From Chloroflexota bacterium (lineage in GTDB: Bacteria; Chloroflexota; Anaerolineae; B4-G1), in the NCBI GenBank assembly GCA_024232355.1, contig JAAEPW010000906.1:5644-69643 (forward strand): a stretch of 64,000 nt of DNA, in the 5' to 3' direction. Position numbers and translations under genes: made by a program. Shown piece after piece: positions 9,434-18,441 of the stretch (the stretch's first letter is position 1; each line of letters begins with the position of its first letter). Below the pieces are notes generated by a model that saw nothing but the letters and a program-made list of their open reading frames with translations, had not been told where the DNA came from and ran no database searches.

Positions 9434-9586
9434 CACAGAGCCATCGCCCCTCTTTTTGCAAGATACTTTTTTCATTCTCCCGTATTATCGTTTGAACCAG
9501 ACTCTGCACCTATGTGTATACATGCTGTTAACTGGTTTGTTCCATGTTCCCGTGCCAGTCTGATTTGAACGAGTGAGGTATAACAG

Positions 9587-10570
9587 GTGAAAAAGTTTCT
9601 TGTACTCGTAATTGTTGTGGTCTTGGTTTCTGCTTGCAGCGGCGGACCATCCACAAATTCGCTAGAACCGACGCAGGTCACAGAAATCGCGCAAGCCACC
9701 GACACCCTGGAGCCAGCGCCGACGCCGACCCCCATCCCACCGACAGAGCCTCCACCCCCTGGCCCCACGCCAGAGCCGACACTTGTTCCTTTCGAGGAGA
9801 CACTGGATGTGCCTTATGTCGCTGATGGGGATTACAAGCAAAAGCTCGACTTGTACTTGCCGAGCAGCGGAGATGGCCCGTTTCCAACTCTGTTCGTGAT
9901 ACACGGCGGAGGAGACAACAAGAGAGATATGGCTCCCTTGACCCACTACTTTGCCGAACGGGGATACGCCGCGATCTCGATCGACCATCGGGATATGCCT
10001 TATGCCAAGTATCCCCTGCCGGTACAAGACACATTCTGTGCCATGGCCTGGACGCACGCCAACGCCAGTACGTATGGCTTGGACTCTGGGCAAATCTTTG
10101 CGGCAGGTCATTCGTCCGGGGGCACGCTGGTCACCATGCTGGGAGTGGTAGACGATCCGGCCCCGTTTATGGAAGGCTGCCCTCACACATTGCCCGAGGG
10201 GAATCTGGTTCGAGGTGTCGCCACTTTTACGGGGGTGTTTGATTACGTTCGCGCCGCCGATTTTTCCAGTGGCCTTTACCACTATATCGTTGATTACTTG
10301 GGTGGCGAGGCGGACGAAATTCCCGATATCTGGGCCGAGGCATCGCCCGCGACCTGGGTTGACGGCAGCGAGCCGCCCTTTATACTGGTCGATGGTGCGT
10401 CGGACGGAAATATTTCTCCCAACGAGTCCACCGAGTTTGCGACCACGTTGGAACAAGCGGGGGTAGATGTAAAACTAGAACTCGTTGATGGTGCCAGCCA
10501 CGGAGACATCATTCGGAGTGAGTACTTTGATATCGTGGAAACCTTTGTGGCAGCGTTGGTGGAAAAGTAA
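9587..10570 (+). CDS. Lipoprotein alpha/beta-hydrolase (esterase/feruloyl-esterase-like)
   Basis: This 327-residue protein has a lipoprotein signal peptide with lipobox VSACSGG, a Pro/Thr/Glu-rich linker (about residues 25-65) and an alpha/beta-hydrolase domain. FVIHGGGDNKRD is the oxyanion loop, AAGHSSGGTL carries the nucleophile serine, and the C-terminal DGASHGD supplies the histidine; DGASDGN may supply the acid. The pattern fits BD-FAE/carboxylesterase-type enzymes anchored on the outer face of the membrane. The start is GTG 9587 with GAGGTATAACAG upstream. The next gene is another lipoprotein with a similar linker. Confidence 0.82.
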   Translation: MKKFLVLVIVVVLVSACSGGPSTNSLEPTQVTEIAQATDTLEPAPTPTPIPPTEPPPPGPTPEPTLVPFEETLDVPYVADGDYKQKLDLYLPSSGDGPFPTLFVIHGGGDNKRDMAPLTHYFAERGYAAISIDHRDMPYAKYPLPVQDTFCAMAWTHANASTYGLDSGQIFAAGHSSGGTLVTMLGVVDDPAPFMEGCPHTLPEGNLVRGVATFTGVFDYVRAADFSSGLYHYIVDYLGGEADEIPDIWAEASPATWVDGSEPPFILVDGASDGNISPNESTEFATTLEQAGVDVKLELVDGASHGDIIRSEYFDIVETFVAALVEK

Positions 10571-10631
10571 TGTGCAAAATTGCTCTGTTCGTGTTGTTGA
10601 TACTGTTTAATTCCATAGGAGGCTAATTAAA

Positions 10632-11495
10632 ATGAAACACGTAAAATACTTGATCCTGTTCGTATTGTCTCTAGTTATCCTACTGACTGCGTGTGCGCCG
10701 GCAGCGGTTGATGCCATTGTGGTCACAGCCACTCTAGATCCGATGAGTACGCCCAAGGTCATAGAGGTCACAGCCACTCCAAGCCCGACGAGTACACCCG
10801 GGCCCGACGTCACGGTCTATTACGAAGGGTTTGCCCAGTTTGAGCTAATCAGTCCCACGGGCAGGAGGGTGCTGATAGACGTGCACGATCCTGATCGGCT
10901 GTCCAGCCCGCCCACTGAGGATGATATCCTGTTGACCACTCACCGTGACAGCGATCACTATGTGAGCAACTTTGCCCGATCTTTTCCGGGCCAAAAGATC
11001 CTGAGCGAGGTTGGTGAAATCAGCTTGCCAGACGTGACCATTCAGGGGATTGCATCGGCGCACTCGGCTGGCGAGGTATTGGTGCCTCAAGGTGGCAGCA
11101 ACTATATCTTTATCATAGATATGGCTGGGATGAGGTTTGCGCATTTTGGCGATATCGGCCAAGAAGAGTTGAGCCAGGAGCAGCTTGATGCGTTGGGAGA
11201 TGTAGACGTCGCCATGATTCTTTTGGGCGGCATGTGCAGTGCGTCGCAGGACAACAGCTTTGGCTTGATCGAGCAAGTGCAACCTCAGCTCATCATCCCC
11301 ACTCACACTGCTATGCCGGGTCTCGAACGTGGGGTAGAAATGTGGGACGCCTATTGCGGAGATCCGTGGATTTACACAGAGGATATCTCAGGGATCAGCA
11401 TCAAGCCTGCTGATCTGTCTGGCGAGATCAAATTCTTGATGCTGGGCGAGTGGGGCGTTGCGTGCAAAGGGAAATTTGATTTGCCCACATGGTAG
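10632..11495 (+). CDS. Lipoprotein with metallo-beta-lactamase (UlaG-like) fold
   Basis: This 287-residue protein has a lipobox (LLTACAP) and a short Thr/Pro linker with two near-identical repeats of VTATLDPMSTP/VTATPSPTSTP type. The domain that follows resembles zinc-dependent MBL hydrolases: LLTTHRDSDHY is an HxDxDH-type metal motif, and AHSAGE, AHFGDIGQ and IIPTHT supply further ligand candidates. UlaG-like members open lactones or phosphoesters; the substrate is unknown. GGAGG at 10618-10622 precedes the ATG. A strong terminator follows. Confidence 0.8.
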   Translation: MKHVKYLILFVLSLVILLTACAPAAVDAIVVTATLDPMSTPKVIEVTATPSPTSTPGPDVTVYYEGFAQFELISPTGRRVLIDVHDPDRLSSPPTEDDILLTTHRDSDHYVSNFARSFPGQKILSEVGEISLPDVTIQGIASAHSAGEVLVPQGGSNYIFIIDMAGMRFAHFGDIGQEELSQEQLDALGDVDVAMILLGGMCSASQDNSFGLIEQVQPQLIIPTHTAMPGLERGVEMWDAYCGDPWIYTEDISGISIKPADLSGEIKFLMLGEWGVACKGKFDLPTW

Positions 11496-11529
11496 TAGGT
11501 GCAACTCGATAACGATGTCATACTTTTGA

Positions 11530-11568
11530 ACAGAGCGCTGCGCAATCTTGCGTCAGCGCTCTGTTTTT
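11530..11568 (+). terminator. Rho-independent terminator
   Basis: ACAGAGCGCTG (11530-11540) pairs perfectly with CAGCGCTCTGT (11554-11564). An inner stem CGCAA/TTGCG extends it, and a T run follows. It ends the two-lipoprotein unit. Confidence 0.93.
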
Positions 11569-11678
11569 GTGAAATCTTTGTTTGTTGATCTCGTAGAGCC
11601 ATGCTATACTGTCATTGTTTTTTGGCAGCAATGTACGTAGGTCTCGTTTCAGATAGGACAGTCAAGGAGGATTTCACA

Positions 11679-11915
11679 ATGGCGAAAATCTCGATCGAAT
11701 ATTGCAGAGAGTGACACTATGCATCCCGCGTCGTGAGTGTCACGGCGGATTTGTTGGAAGAGTTCGAGTCACAGGTTACTTCTTGGGAATTGATTCCCTC
11801 GGGCGGTGGGCGCTTTGAGGTAAAGGTCGATGGGGCGCTGGTTTACTCCAAGCTCCAGACCGGGCGTCATACCGACAGCGCCGAGTTGCGTAAATTGATC
11901 AAAGCCAAGCTCTAG
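11679..11915 (+). CDS. SelW/Rdx-family selenoprotein (UGA read as selenocysteine)
   Basis: Read with the TGA at 11712-11714 as selenocysteine, this is a 78-residue protein. MAKISIEYC-R-E-U-H gives a C-x-x-U redox motif (Cys9, Sec12) after the first beta strand, exactly where the Rdx (SelW/SelT/SelH) thioredoxin-like fold has it. The rest (SVTADLLEEFES, LIPSGGGRFEVKVDG, LVYSKLQTGRHTD) matches the family core. The start is fixed by AAGGAGG at 11664-11670, 8 bp before ATG 11679. A stop-respecting reading would leave 11 residues and an unsupported downstream start. A perfect 8-bp stem that includes the UGA follows immediately. The role is probably thiol redox in the cytoplasm. Confidence 0.85.
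11711..11743 (+). promoter_or_regulatory. Putative bacterial SECIS hairpin
   Basis: GTGACACT (11711-11718, containing the TGA) pairs perfectly with AGTGTCAC (11736-11743). The 17-nt interval can add an ATGC/GCGT helix with one wobble pair. Placement inside the coding region directly at the UGA is as in bacterial SECIS elements read by SelB. The apical loop AUCCC lacks the G seen in many bacterial SECIS loops, so the element is not canonical. Confidence 0.6.
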
Positions 11916-11960
11916 TTTTTTTTCGACGGATTGTAACGATATTATTTCTGAACAACGCCT

Positions 11961-12836
11961 ATGCGTTATCACGGTGCTGTCATCCGGCCTCCTAGCGAGG
12001 CGCATAGTTATATCTTGCAGGTCACCTATGGTTGCTCGCACGGCCGCTGCACCTTTTGCGGCACGTATATGGGCAAACCCTTTCGCATCCGTCCGTCCGC
12101 CGAGGTGTTGGAAGACATCGAACTGGCTGGGCAAGCGATACCCCACACTCGCCGCGTCTTTCTGGCCGATGGCGACGCTTTGGTGTTGAGCACTGGCCGT
12201 CTCGTTCCCATCCTCGATGCATTGGCCGCCGCTTTCCCCCACCTGGAGCGGGTAGGCATTTATGCCAACGCCCGTGACCTCTTGCACAAGAGCAACGCCG
12301 ATTTGGCGTTGCTCCATCGCAAGGGTCTGGGAATTGTCTATGTGGGGTTGGAGAGCGGCAGTGATGATGTACTGCGGCGTGTGCAAAAGGGAGCCACAGC
12401 CGCCGATATGGTACAAGCCGCCCACAAGGCGTGGGATGCCGGTCTGCGTGTCTCGGCCATTGGTCTTTTGGGCATCGGGGGCTCCGAACTTTCATCTGAC
12501 CACGCCAAGGCGACTGGTCAAGTGGTCAGCGCTATGGACCCGGATTATTTTTCCATGCTGACGTTGATGCTGATCCCCGGCACTGACCTGCACCGGGAGT
12601 GGAAGGCGGGCGACTTTCAGTTGATGGAACCAGGAGCTATGCTAGCCGAGTTGCGCCAGGTCATCGCTCACCTGGATGGCCTTTCTCATTGTGTGTTTCG
12701 CACGAATCATGCCTCTAATTATGTGCCACTAAAGGGCACGTTGCCTCAGGACAAGGATCGCTTGCTGGCGACGCTGGACAAAGCATTGGCACAAGGCCAC
12801 TCGGCACTACGTCCAGAGGCGTGGCGGGCGTTATAG
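11961..12836 (+). CDS. Radical SAM protein
   Basis: This 291-residue protein carries CSHGRCTFC near residue 28. This is the Cx4Cx2C variant of the 4Fe-4S/SAM cysteine motif found in a group of radical SAM proteins with TxGCSHxxCxFC sequences. Further core motifs are VFLADGDAL and YVGLESGSDDVLRRVQKG (SAM-binding region). The reaction is unknown; relatives are annotated only as Fe-S oxidoreductases or coproporphyrinogen-oxidase-like. It follows the SelW gene by 45 bp and could be co-transcribed with it. It ends convergently with the ABC transporter genes. Confidence 0.85.
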   Translation: MRYHGAVIRPPSEAHSYILQVTYGCSHGRCTFCGTYMGKPFRIRPSAEVLEDIELAGQAIPHTRRVFLADGDALVLSTGRLVPILDALAAAFPHLERVGIYANARDLLHKSNADLALLHRKGLGIVYVGLESGSDDVLRRVQKGATAADMVQAAHKAWDAGLRVSAIGLLGIGGSELSSDHAKATGQVVSAMDPDYFSMLTLMLIPGTDLHREWKAGDFQLMEPGAMLAELRQVIAHLDGLSHCVFRTNHASNYVPLKGTLPQDKDRLLATLDKALAQGHSALRPEAWRAL

Positions 12837-12887
12837 CTCGAGTCTGCGGTTGTTGGGGGTATTGCTCACTTGTCTTTTCTGCCGTTG

Positions 12888-13757
12888 TTACCCTTTCGCC
12901 CGTTGTATCCACGTCCACATCAATCCTCGCCGGGGAGCAAAAAACAAGGCAAGTAGGAAAAAGGCTGTGCAGACCAACACAATTGTCGCACCTGAAGCCA
13001 CGCTGGCATAATACGAGAGGTAGAGACCAATCACGCCAGAGAGCGCGCCGATGATGACGGCAAGGCCCATCATTGTGGGCAGGCGACGGGTGAGCAGATA
13101 GGCGGTGGCTGCCGGTGTTACTAACATGGCTACCATCAGGGCTACCCCTACTGTTTGTAGAGAGACGACGGTTGTGACGGCAATCAGGATCAGGAGGAGA
13201 TAGTTTAAAAGGGTAGATGGCAAGCGCAGCGTTGCGGCCAAAATGGGATCGAAGGAGAGAATAAACAACTCTTTGAAAAATGCCAATATGGTGAGCAAAA
13301 CCAACCCGCCAAAAATAGCGATCAACCAGAGGTCGGTTGAGGATACACCCAGAACATTGCCAAATAAAAAGTGGGCCAGGTCTACCGCATAGCTGCGCAT
13401 CGTAGAGATCATCGCAATGCCCAGCGCAAACATCCCGGCAAAGATGATGCCGATGGCTGTGTCCTCCTTGATCTTTGCCCCTGTGCCCACCGCACCGATC
13501 CCAATTGCGGTCAGGATGGCTGTGCCCAACCCCCACCAAAAGACGGGCTCTCGCGCTCCACCACTGATCAAGTATCCTGCCGTGACGCCGGGCAGGATCG
13601 CGTGCGCCAGGGCCTCGCCAAAAAAGGCCATGCCACGCAGTACCACATAAGTGCCCACGGTAGCGCACACGATTCCCGTCATCACTACCGCCAGCAACCC
13701 GCGGACCATAAACGGGTAACGCATCGGGACGATGATCCAATCAATCAAGGTGTCCAT
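12888..13757 (-). CDS. Metal (Zn/Mn/Fe) ABC transporter permease, ZnuB/MntB family
   Basis: This polytopic protein of 289 residues has about eight membrane segments and the ABC-3 family pattern: VVLRGMAFFGEALAHAILPGV near the N-terminus and the coupling region LGVSSTDLW. The family imports zinc, manganese or iron with a periplasmic binding protein. The ATG at 13757 overlaps the TGA of the ATPase gene by one base and is preceded by GGAGGAG, which is better than the upstream in-frame start at 13778. No substrate-binding protein gene lies in the window, so the metal is undetermined. Confidence 0.9.
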   Translation of the reverse strand: MDTLIDWIIVPMRYPFMVRGLLAVVMTGIVCATVGTYVVLRGMAFFGEALAHAILPGVTAGYLISGGAREPVFWWGLGTAILTAIGIGAVGTGAKIKEDTAIGIIFAGMFALGIAMISTMRSYAVDLAHFLFGNVLGVSSTDLWLIAIFGGLVLLTILAFFKELFILSFDPILAATLRLPSTLLNYLLLILIAVTTVVSLQTVGVALMVAMLVTPAATAYLLTRRLPTMMGLAVIIGALSGVIGLYLSYYASVASGATIVLVCTAFFLLALFFAPRRGLMWTWIQRAKG

Positions 13758-14581
13758 CACAGATCTCCTCCGCAGCACGTATCGCTCAACATCATTACGC
13801 CGTCATCTGTTTGAATCATGCGCAAGTGGCCGCCATAGGCCTCTTGCAACAACTCGGATGTAAAGACGTTTTCTGGCTGACCTATCCCTAATAGGCAATT
13901 GTTGAGAAGCATCACCCGGTCGAACCGTTCAGCGGCTCGGTTCAGATCGTGAGTGGCTACCATCACCGTCACTTGGTGTTGGCGCAGATCGTTCATAATG
14001 CGAAAGATATCCTCTTGCGCAGGAATATCCAGCCCCATTAGGGGCTCGTCCATCAGTACCAGTTCTGCTTCTTGCGCCAGAGCACGAGCGATAAACATGC
14101 GCTGTTGTTGTCCTCCTGACAATTCCTCGATCTGTCGGTTGGATAGGTTGGTCATCCCAACCACTTTTAGGCATTGGTGGACGTGTTCCCAGTCTTTGCG
14201 CTTGGGGTGACGCAGCCATCCCATTTTGCCCGCGCGGCCCATCATCACCACATCGGCCACAGTGACGGGAAAAGTCCAATCCACCTGGCTGCGCTGTGGC
14301 ACGTAGGCGATACAGATGTGACCGCCGGGGCAATGACCGGCAACCGTTACCTCCCCGGTCGTTGGATGTAGCACTCCGGCGATTACCTTGAAGAGCGTGC
14401 TCTTTCCCGCGCCATTTGGACCTACCACGGCAATCCGCTCGCCGCTGACGAGGTGAAACGAGACATCCTCAAGTGCTGGACGACCATTATAGTGCACGGT
14501 GACGTGAGATGCTTCCAGGATGGGGGCTCCCGCTTTGTGTGGAATAGCTCTTTGTAGAAATGATGCTCTTATGTTTGCCAT
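13757..14581 (-). CDS. Metal ABC transporter ATP-binding protein, ZnuC/MntA family
   Basis: This 274-residue ATPase has Walker A GPNGAGKST, Q-loop YVPQRSQVDW, signature LSGGQQQRM, Walker B LVLMDEPLMGLD and the switch histidine in VATHDL. The Q-loop region matches metal-type ABC ATPases. It is the first gene of a two-gene operon with the permease. The C-terminal tail ends in SDTCCGGDL, with two cysteines that could touch metal; this is speculative. A promoter reading leftward is visible at 14623-14651. Confidence 0.92.
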   Translation of the reverse strand: MANIRASFLQRAIPHKAGAPILEASHVTVHYNGRPALEDVSFHLVSGERIAVVGPNGAGKSTLFKVIAGVLHPTTGEVTVAGHCPGGHICIAYVPQRSQVDWTFPVTVADVVMMGRAGKMGWLRHPKRKDWEHVHQCLKVVGMTNLSNRQIEELSGGQQQRMFIARALAQEAELVLMDEPLMGLDIPAQEDIFRIMNDLRQHQVTVMVATHDLNRAAERFDRVMLLNNCLLGIGQPENVFTSELLQEAYGGHLRMIQTDDGVMMLSDTCCGGDL

Positions 14582-14622
14582 AGTGACCCAAGAACGAACA
14601 GTGTGTTTGTGATCTCTGGTAC

Positions 14623-14651
14623 ATTATACCGCATAAATGAGAGATAGTCAT
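14623..14651 (-). promoter_or_regulatory. Promoter of the metal ABC operon
   Basis: On the minus strand, ATGACT (14651-14646) and TATAAT (14628-14623) are 17 bp apart, about 40 bp before the ATPase start. No clear Fur, Zur or MntR operator is recognised. Confidence 0.5.
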
Positions 14652-14666
14652 CCACTGGCTGCGGAT

Positions 14667-14696
14667 TTGACGAAAAGTGATTGTGTGGAGTATACT
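14667..14696 (+). promoter_or_regulatory. Promoter of the beta-helix protein gene
   Basis: TTGACG (14667-14672) and TATACT (14691-14696) are 18 bp apart. The ATG lies 69 bp downstream, with AGGAGG just before it. Confidence 0.6.
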
Positions 14697-14764
14697 ATAT
14701 TATGAGATGCGGGATATTCATGTATCTCAAATTACAGTTTGGGATTTGTTAGGAGGAATCAACA

Positions 14765-16402
14765 GTGAAAGTTAAACGTCTGATTATTTCATTTGCGCTT
14801 GGATTGGTCTCAATGTTGGCCTTGGTTTATATCTTGAATTGGAACACAATAGTCTCGGCTGATGTCAAAATTCTTAATCCATCTGCTGTTGACCGGCAGG
14901 TTTGTCTCAGTGGGTGTGCTTATTCGTCCGTGCAGGATGCTGTGGACGCCGCCGATTCTAGTGATACCATCAAAGTGGCGGCTGGTACTTATACCGGCGT
15001 CGACAAAGGCACGTTCATCACTCAGATGGTACGCTTGAGAGTGAATGGTGTTCCTGTCGTTACCATTCGGGGAGGATACACTACTACCAATTGGGTTGAC
15101 TCTGATCCGGTCGCCAATCCAACGATACTGGATGCCGAGGGACAGGGGCGTGTGTTCTTTATCGAAGAAGGAGTTAATGTCACTATTGAAGGGCTACGGA
15201 TAACTGGCGGCAACGCGTATATGGGCGATGTGGATGGGGGCCGCAAAAGCGGGGGGGGATTGTACGCGGCCGATGCTGTGGTCACGCTTCGAAATAATCA
15301 TTTGTACGGCAACGTGGCCGACAAGGGCGGAGCGGTGTACTTGAGCGATAATGGCGGCGTTTTTATTGAGAATACGGTGACTGACAATACTGCTAATCAT
15401 GGCGGTGGCTTGTTTTTGGATGAAAACAGGACTGATTTTAGTTACAATACAATCTCCACCAACACGGCTGTTATTAATGGTGGTGGCTTGCTGCTGTTGC
15501 AAAGCGGTAGTATTGCGGCACTCGAGAGCAACACAATCATTGCTAACACCGCTGTGAATGGTGGTGGGATGTACCTGAGCGATAGTGATGCTTTGTTGGT
15601 CAATAACGTCATTGCCAATAATAGCGCCAGTACAATAGGCGGTGGACTGTACATCAATGTTTCCGCTCCTTTATTGTTGCACACTGTCATTGCTCAGAAT
15701 GGTGTCAGTGGCGTCTACGCAAAAGGTGACAGCACTGTCTCATTGGTCAACACTATCTTGTCCAGTCACACAGTAGGTATCAGTGTCACAGGAAACAGTG
15801 AGGCTTCCCTCAACGCCACTCTGTGGTACGCCAACGATGAAAATTCGAGTGGCAACGTTGTCCATACCAATAACCATAGTGGTGACCCAGACTTTGATGC
15901 TCCTAATGCGGGAGACTATCACATTGGTATTCTTTCGATGGCGCTCGACCGGGGTGTAGACGAGGGTGTCCTGACAGACATAGATGGCGATACCCGTCCA
16001 CGAGGTCGTGGCTATGACATCGGCGCCGACGAGTACCCGGATTTGGTAAGCGCGGTCAAACTAGCCGATCCTCTAGTTGCGCGTCCTGGAGAACGGTTGA
16101 CCTATACGATTCGTGTCACCAACTATAGCACTGAAACTTATACTGCTAATATCACCGACACTTTGCCAGACCACATTATGTTTACGGCGGGCATTACTTC
16201 TTCCTGGATAGGGCAGATAATCTATCCTGGGGTTGATGAAACCTGGACACGAACCATTGTTGTTACTGCTCAAGTTGGTTACAGTGGATTACTGACCAAT
16301 ACGGTAGATGTCACGACGGACGCAGATGAAATAGGCGCTGCCAAACTTGTTATTGGGTGCTATCCTCGTGTCCATTTACCATTGGTGTTACGTCTTGGTT
16401 GA
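14765..16402 (+). CDS. Secreted right-handed beta-helix protein with DUF11 domain
   Basis: This 545-residue protein has a signal peptide (hydrophobic residues ~8-32) and a parallel beta-helix with repeated GGG(L/M)(Y/F) turns (GGGLYAAD, GGGLFLDE, GGGLLLLQ, GGGMYLSD, GGGLYINV) as in polymorphic outer-membrane and pectate-lyase-like proteins. A DUF11-type Ig domain (about residues 425-530, DPLVARPGERLTYTIRVTN) follows. It ends in CYPRVHLPLVLRLG, a near copy of the terminal motif on the Asp-box protein. Probably surface or exported. No catalytic residues are identified. Confidence 0.85.
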   Translation: MKVKRLIISFALGLVSMLALVYILNWNTIVSADVKILNPSAVDRQVCLSGCAYSSVQDAVDAADSSDTIKVAAGTYTGVDKGTFITQMVRLRVNGVPVVTIRGGYTTTNWVDSDPVANPTILDAEGQGRVFFIEEGVNVTIEGLRITGGNAYMGDVDGGRKSGGGLYAADAVVTLRNNHLYGNVADKGGAVYLSDNGGVFIENTVTDNTANHGGGLFLDENRTDFSYNTISTNTAVINGGGLLLLQSGSIAALESNTIIANTAVNGGGMYLSDSDALLVNNVIANNSASTIGGGLYINVSAPLLLHTVIAQNGVSGVYAKGDSTVSLVNTILSSHTVGISVTGNSEASLNATLWYANDENSSGNVVHTNNHSGDPDFDAPNAGDYHIGILSMALDRGVDEGVLTDIDGDTRPRGRGYDIGADEYPDLVSAVKLADPLVARPGERLTYTIRVTNYSTETYTANITDTLPDHIMFTAGITSSWIGQIIYPGVDETWTRTIVVTAQVGYSGLLTNTVDVTTDADEIGAAKLVIGCYPRVHLPLVLRLG

Positions 16403-16558
16403 TTCGTATCTCTTGCTCTGCAAAAATACACTTGCTGGATAGTGTTGCAATAAATTTTGTGCGGATTCTGTATCGATTAGGATACCTTGACTATGTTTAG
16501 TGGTTTTGGAACAAGTGCTATGGTATGTCCTTTGCTTTGATTATATATGCTTTGGCGG

Positions 16559-16587
16559 TTGACTTGCACGCCAATAAAAGGTATAAT
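16559..16587 (+). promoter_or_regulatory. Promoter of the DUF4388/GTPase genes; rest of the 350-bp gap is empty
   Basis: TTGACT (16559-16564) and TATAAT (16582-16587) are separated by exactly 17 bp, giving a leader of about 160 nt before ATG 16753. I see no gene and no strong hairpin in the rest of 16403-16752. Confidence 0.75.
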
Positions 16588-16752
16588 CTTAACTTGAGGA
16601 TAGTCGTGTGCCAACTTTGCAAGGCCCTTGAACAGGTTTGGCGGATCGTTTAATAGATTTCTCAGCCAAATGTTAAGGGGGATGTTCTTTATGTGCAGGC
16701 ACATGGGTGCAAAGATTCAAGTCTGTGACTTTAGGTTGCTGCGGAGGTAGGT

Positions 16753-17565
16753 ATGGCACTGAAGGGGAATCTGCGGGATTTCAGCACGACGCAGTTGCTC
16801 AATCTAATCAATCTGGCGCGCAAGACAGGCACGCTGACCATTGACGCGACCGATGCACAGTCGCGTTTGTGTTTTAAGGAAGGCAAGCTCATCTATGCGA
16901 CGCAAGAGAAACGTGGTGGTCATCTGGCAACGATGCTTCAGCAGGCTGGCAAGCTTTCGGAAGAAGAGGCCCGCAAGATTCGATCCCAGAAGGACATCAA
17001 GAGCGACCGGGATCTGGGTGCGTTGCTGATCAATGCCGGTCGCGTGAGTCGGGATGACATTATGCGGAGTGTGCAGACGTATATCTTGAATAATGTTTAT
17101 CCTCTTTTTACTTGGTCGGACGGGACTTTTCATTTTGAAGCGAATGCACTACCATTTGAAGATCGCATTACCATTCCCACTAACTTGGAGAATGTGATCA
17201 TGGAGGGTAGTCGTCGTATGCAAGAGTGGGAACGATTGCAGGATGAGCTACCCGATCTTGATGTAGCGCTCAGATTCGTCGAACGCCCCGATGCACGCAT
17301 GCGTGACATCAATATGAGTGTTGAGGAATGGCGTGTAGTTTCTTTCATCAACCCGCGCAATACTGTTCGTCAGATTGCGCAGTTTAACAATATGAGCGAT
17401 TTTCAGATTCGCAAGATCGTGTACGCCTTGTTGCAAGCAGGGTTGGTAGAGTTGATTGCGCCCGAAGGAGTGGCTAAACCGGAGGTTTCTGTGGCGATGC
17501 GTCCTCCAGCCGTCAAGCGTGGTGTGGTCGAGAAACTCATTGGTTTCTTTCAGCAAAGACAGTAG
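16753..17565 (+). CDS. DUF4388 (PATAN-like) domain protein
   Basis: This 270-residue protein begins MALKGNLRDFSTTQLLNLINLARKTG, the DUF4388/PATAN signature. GTLTIDATDAQSRLCFKEGKLIYA follows, and then a helical region with EARKIRSQKDIKSDRDLGALLINAG. The C-terminal part (about residues 175-245) resembles a winged-helix repeat (FINPRNTVRQIAQFNNMSDFQIRKIVYALLQAGLVE). Such proteins often accompany Roadblock/MglA-type GTPases and two-component systems as signalling adaptors. The GTPase gene follows by 31 bp, supporting a functional pair. Confidence 0.8.
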   Translation: MALKGNLRDFSTTQLLNLINLARKTGTLTIDATDAQSRLCFKEGKLIYATQEKRGGHLATMLQQAGKLSEEEARKIRSQKDIKSDRDLGALLINAGRVSRDDIMRSVQTYILNNVYPLFTWSDGTFHFEANALPFEDRITIPTNLENVIMEGSRRMQEWERLQDELPDLDVALRFVERPDARMRDINMSVEEWRVVSFINPRNTVRQIAQFNNMSDFQIRKIVYALLQAGLVELIAPEGVAKPEVSVAMRPPAVKRGVVEKLIGFFQQRQ

Positions 17566-17596
17566 TGTATATAGATAGTCAAGAGAGACAATAACG

Positions 17597-18133
17597 ATGC
17601 AGACAGTCAAAATAGTGGTAACCGGTCCCTTTTCCGCAGGCAAAACGCAATTCATCCAATCAATAAGCGAGATCGATGTCGTTGCGACAGAAAAAAAGAT
17701 ATCTCGCGAGGAGGAGCGTGTCAAGGCCCAAACTACAGTAGCGATGGACTTTGGGCGCATCAGTGTAGCTGATGATCTGGTACTTTACCTGTTTGGCACC
17801 CCTGGACAACGCCGCTTTGACTTTATGTGGGAAATCCTTGCTGAGGGTATGCTGGGATTTGTTGTCCTGCTCGACAGTGTAAAACCAGAGACGTTCCGTG
17901 AAGCACGCAGTATCCTTGACACTTTTCGTGCTTATGCTCCTGTGCCCTACGTTGTGGCCGCCAACAAGCAAGATATGGAAGACGCGTGGGCACCGGAAGA
18001 TCTACGTATTGCACTACGCATTCCTCCAGAGATCAAGGTGTTGCCGTGTGTGGCGACTGACCAAGAGAACGTCCAACAAGTTTTGTTGGAGCTCTTGTAC
18101 TCGGTCCTCGCAGTAATGGATGAAGAAGAGTAA
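17597..18133 (+). CDS. Small Ras-like GTPase (COG2229/MglA-like)
   Basis: This 178-residue GTPase has G1 GPFSAGKTQFIQSIS, G3 LFGTPGQRRFDFM (Gly replaces the usual Asp of DxxG, as in this family), G4 NKQD and a G5-like VATDQEN. The family includes gliding and polarity regulators and GTPases encoded beside Roadblock or DUF4388 proteins. It is probably a cytoplasmic switch working with the preceding DUF4388 protein. No GAP-type Roadblock gene is present nearby. Confidence 0.88.
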   Translation: MQTVKIVVTGPFSAGKTQFIQSISEIDVVATEKKISREEERVKAQTTVAMDFGRISVADDLVLYLFGTPGQRRFDFMWEILAEGMLGFVVLLDSVKPETFREARSILDTFRAYAPVPYVVAANKQDMEDAWAPEDLRIALRIPPEIKVLPCVATDQENVQQVLLELLYSVLAVMDEEE

Positions 18134-18441
18134 GGGCGCAGGCAAGGAAAGAGTAAATAGACTGTCCCGTACGGGGTTTGTATTGTGTAGGACGACGCAA
18201 ACTCTGCCTGCGTACTTTCAAGTCACGTTTTCCTGGCGGTCGAACCATGCGGGACATCAGGTTCGACCGTCGTGTAACATTAGGAACTGTAACCTCATTT
18301 TAACGAAACTGCAATGATTTCTCAATTCTTCCCACACTATTTCATGATATATTATCAATGACAATTTGTCTCTATAAATCAGGAATTTCGGGTGGTTTTT
18401 TAGAGTTGAGGGATTAGTTCAACTATTGAGAGTAATGTTTT
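18134..18441 (+). other. 308-bp intergenic gap with inverted repeat
   Basis: There is no gene. CGGTCGAACC (18237-18246) and GGTTCGACCG (18260-18269) form a perfect 10-bp stem with a 13-nt loop but no T run. A CCCGTACGGGG palindrome lies about 65 bp earlier. The AT-rich end (18330-18400), with GATATATTATC, could hold a promoter for the following hydrolase gene. The gap probably separates two transcription units. Confidence 0.5.
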
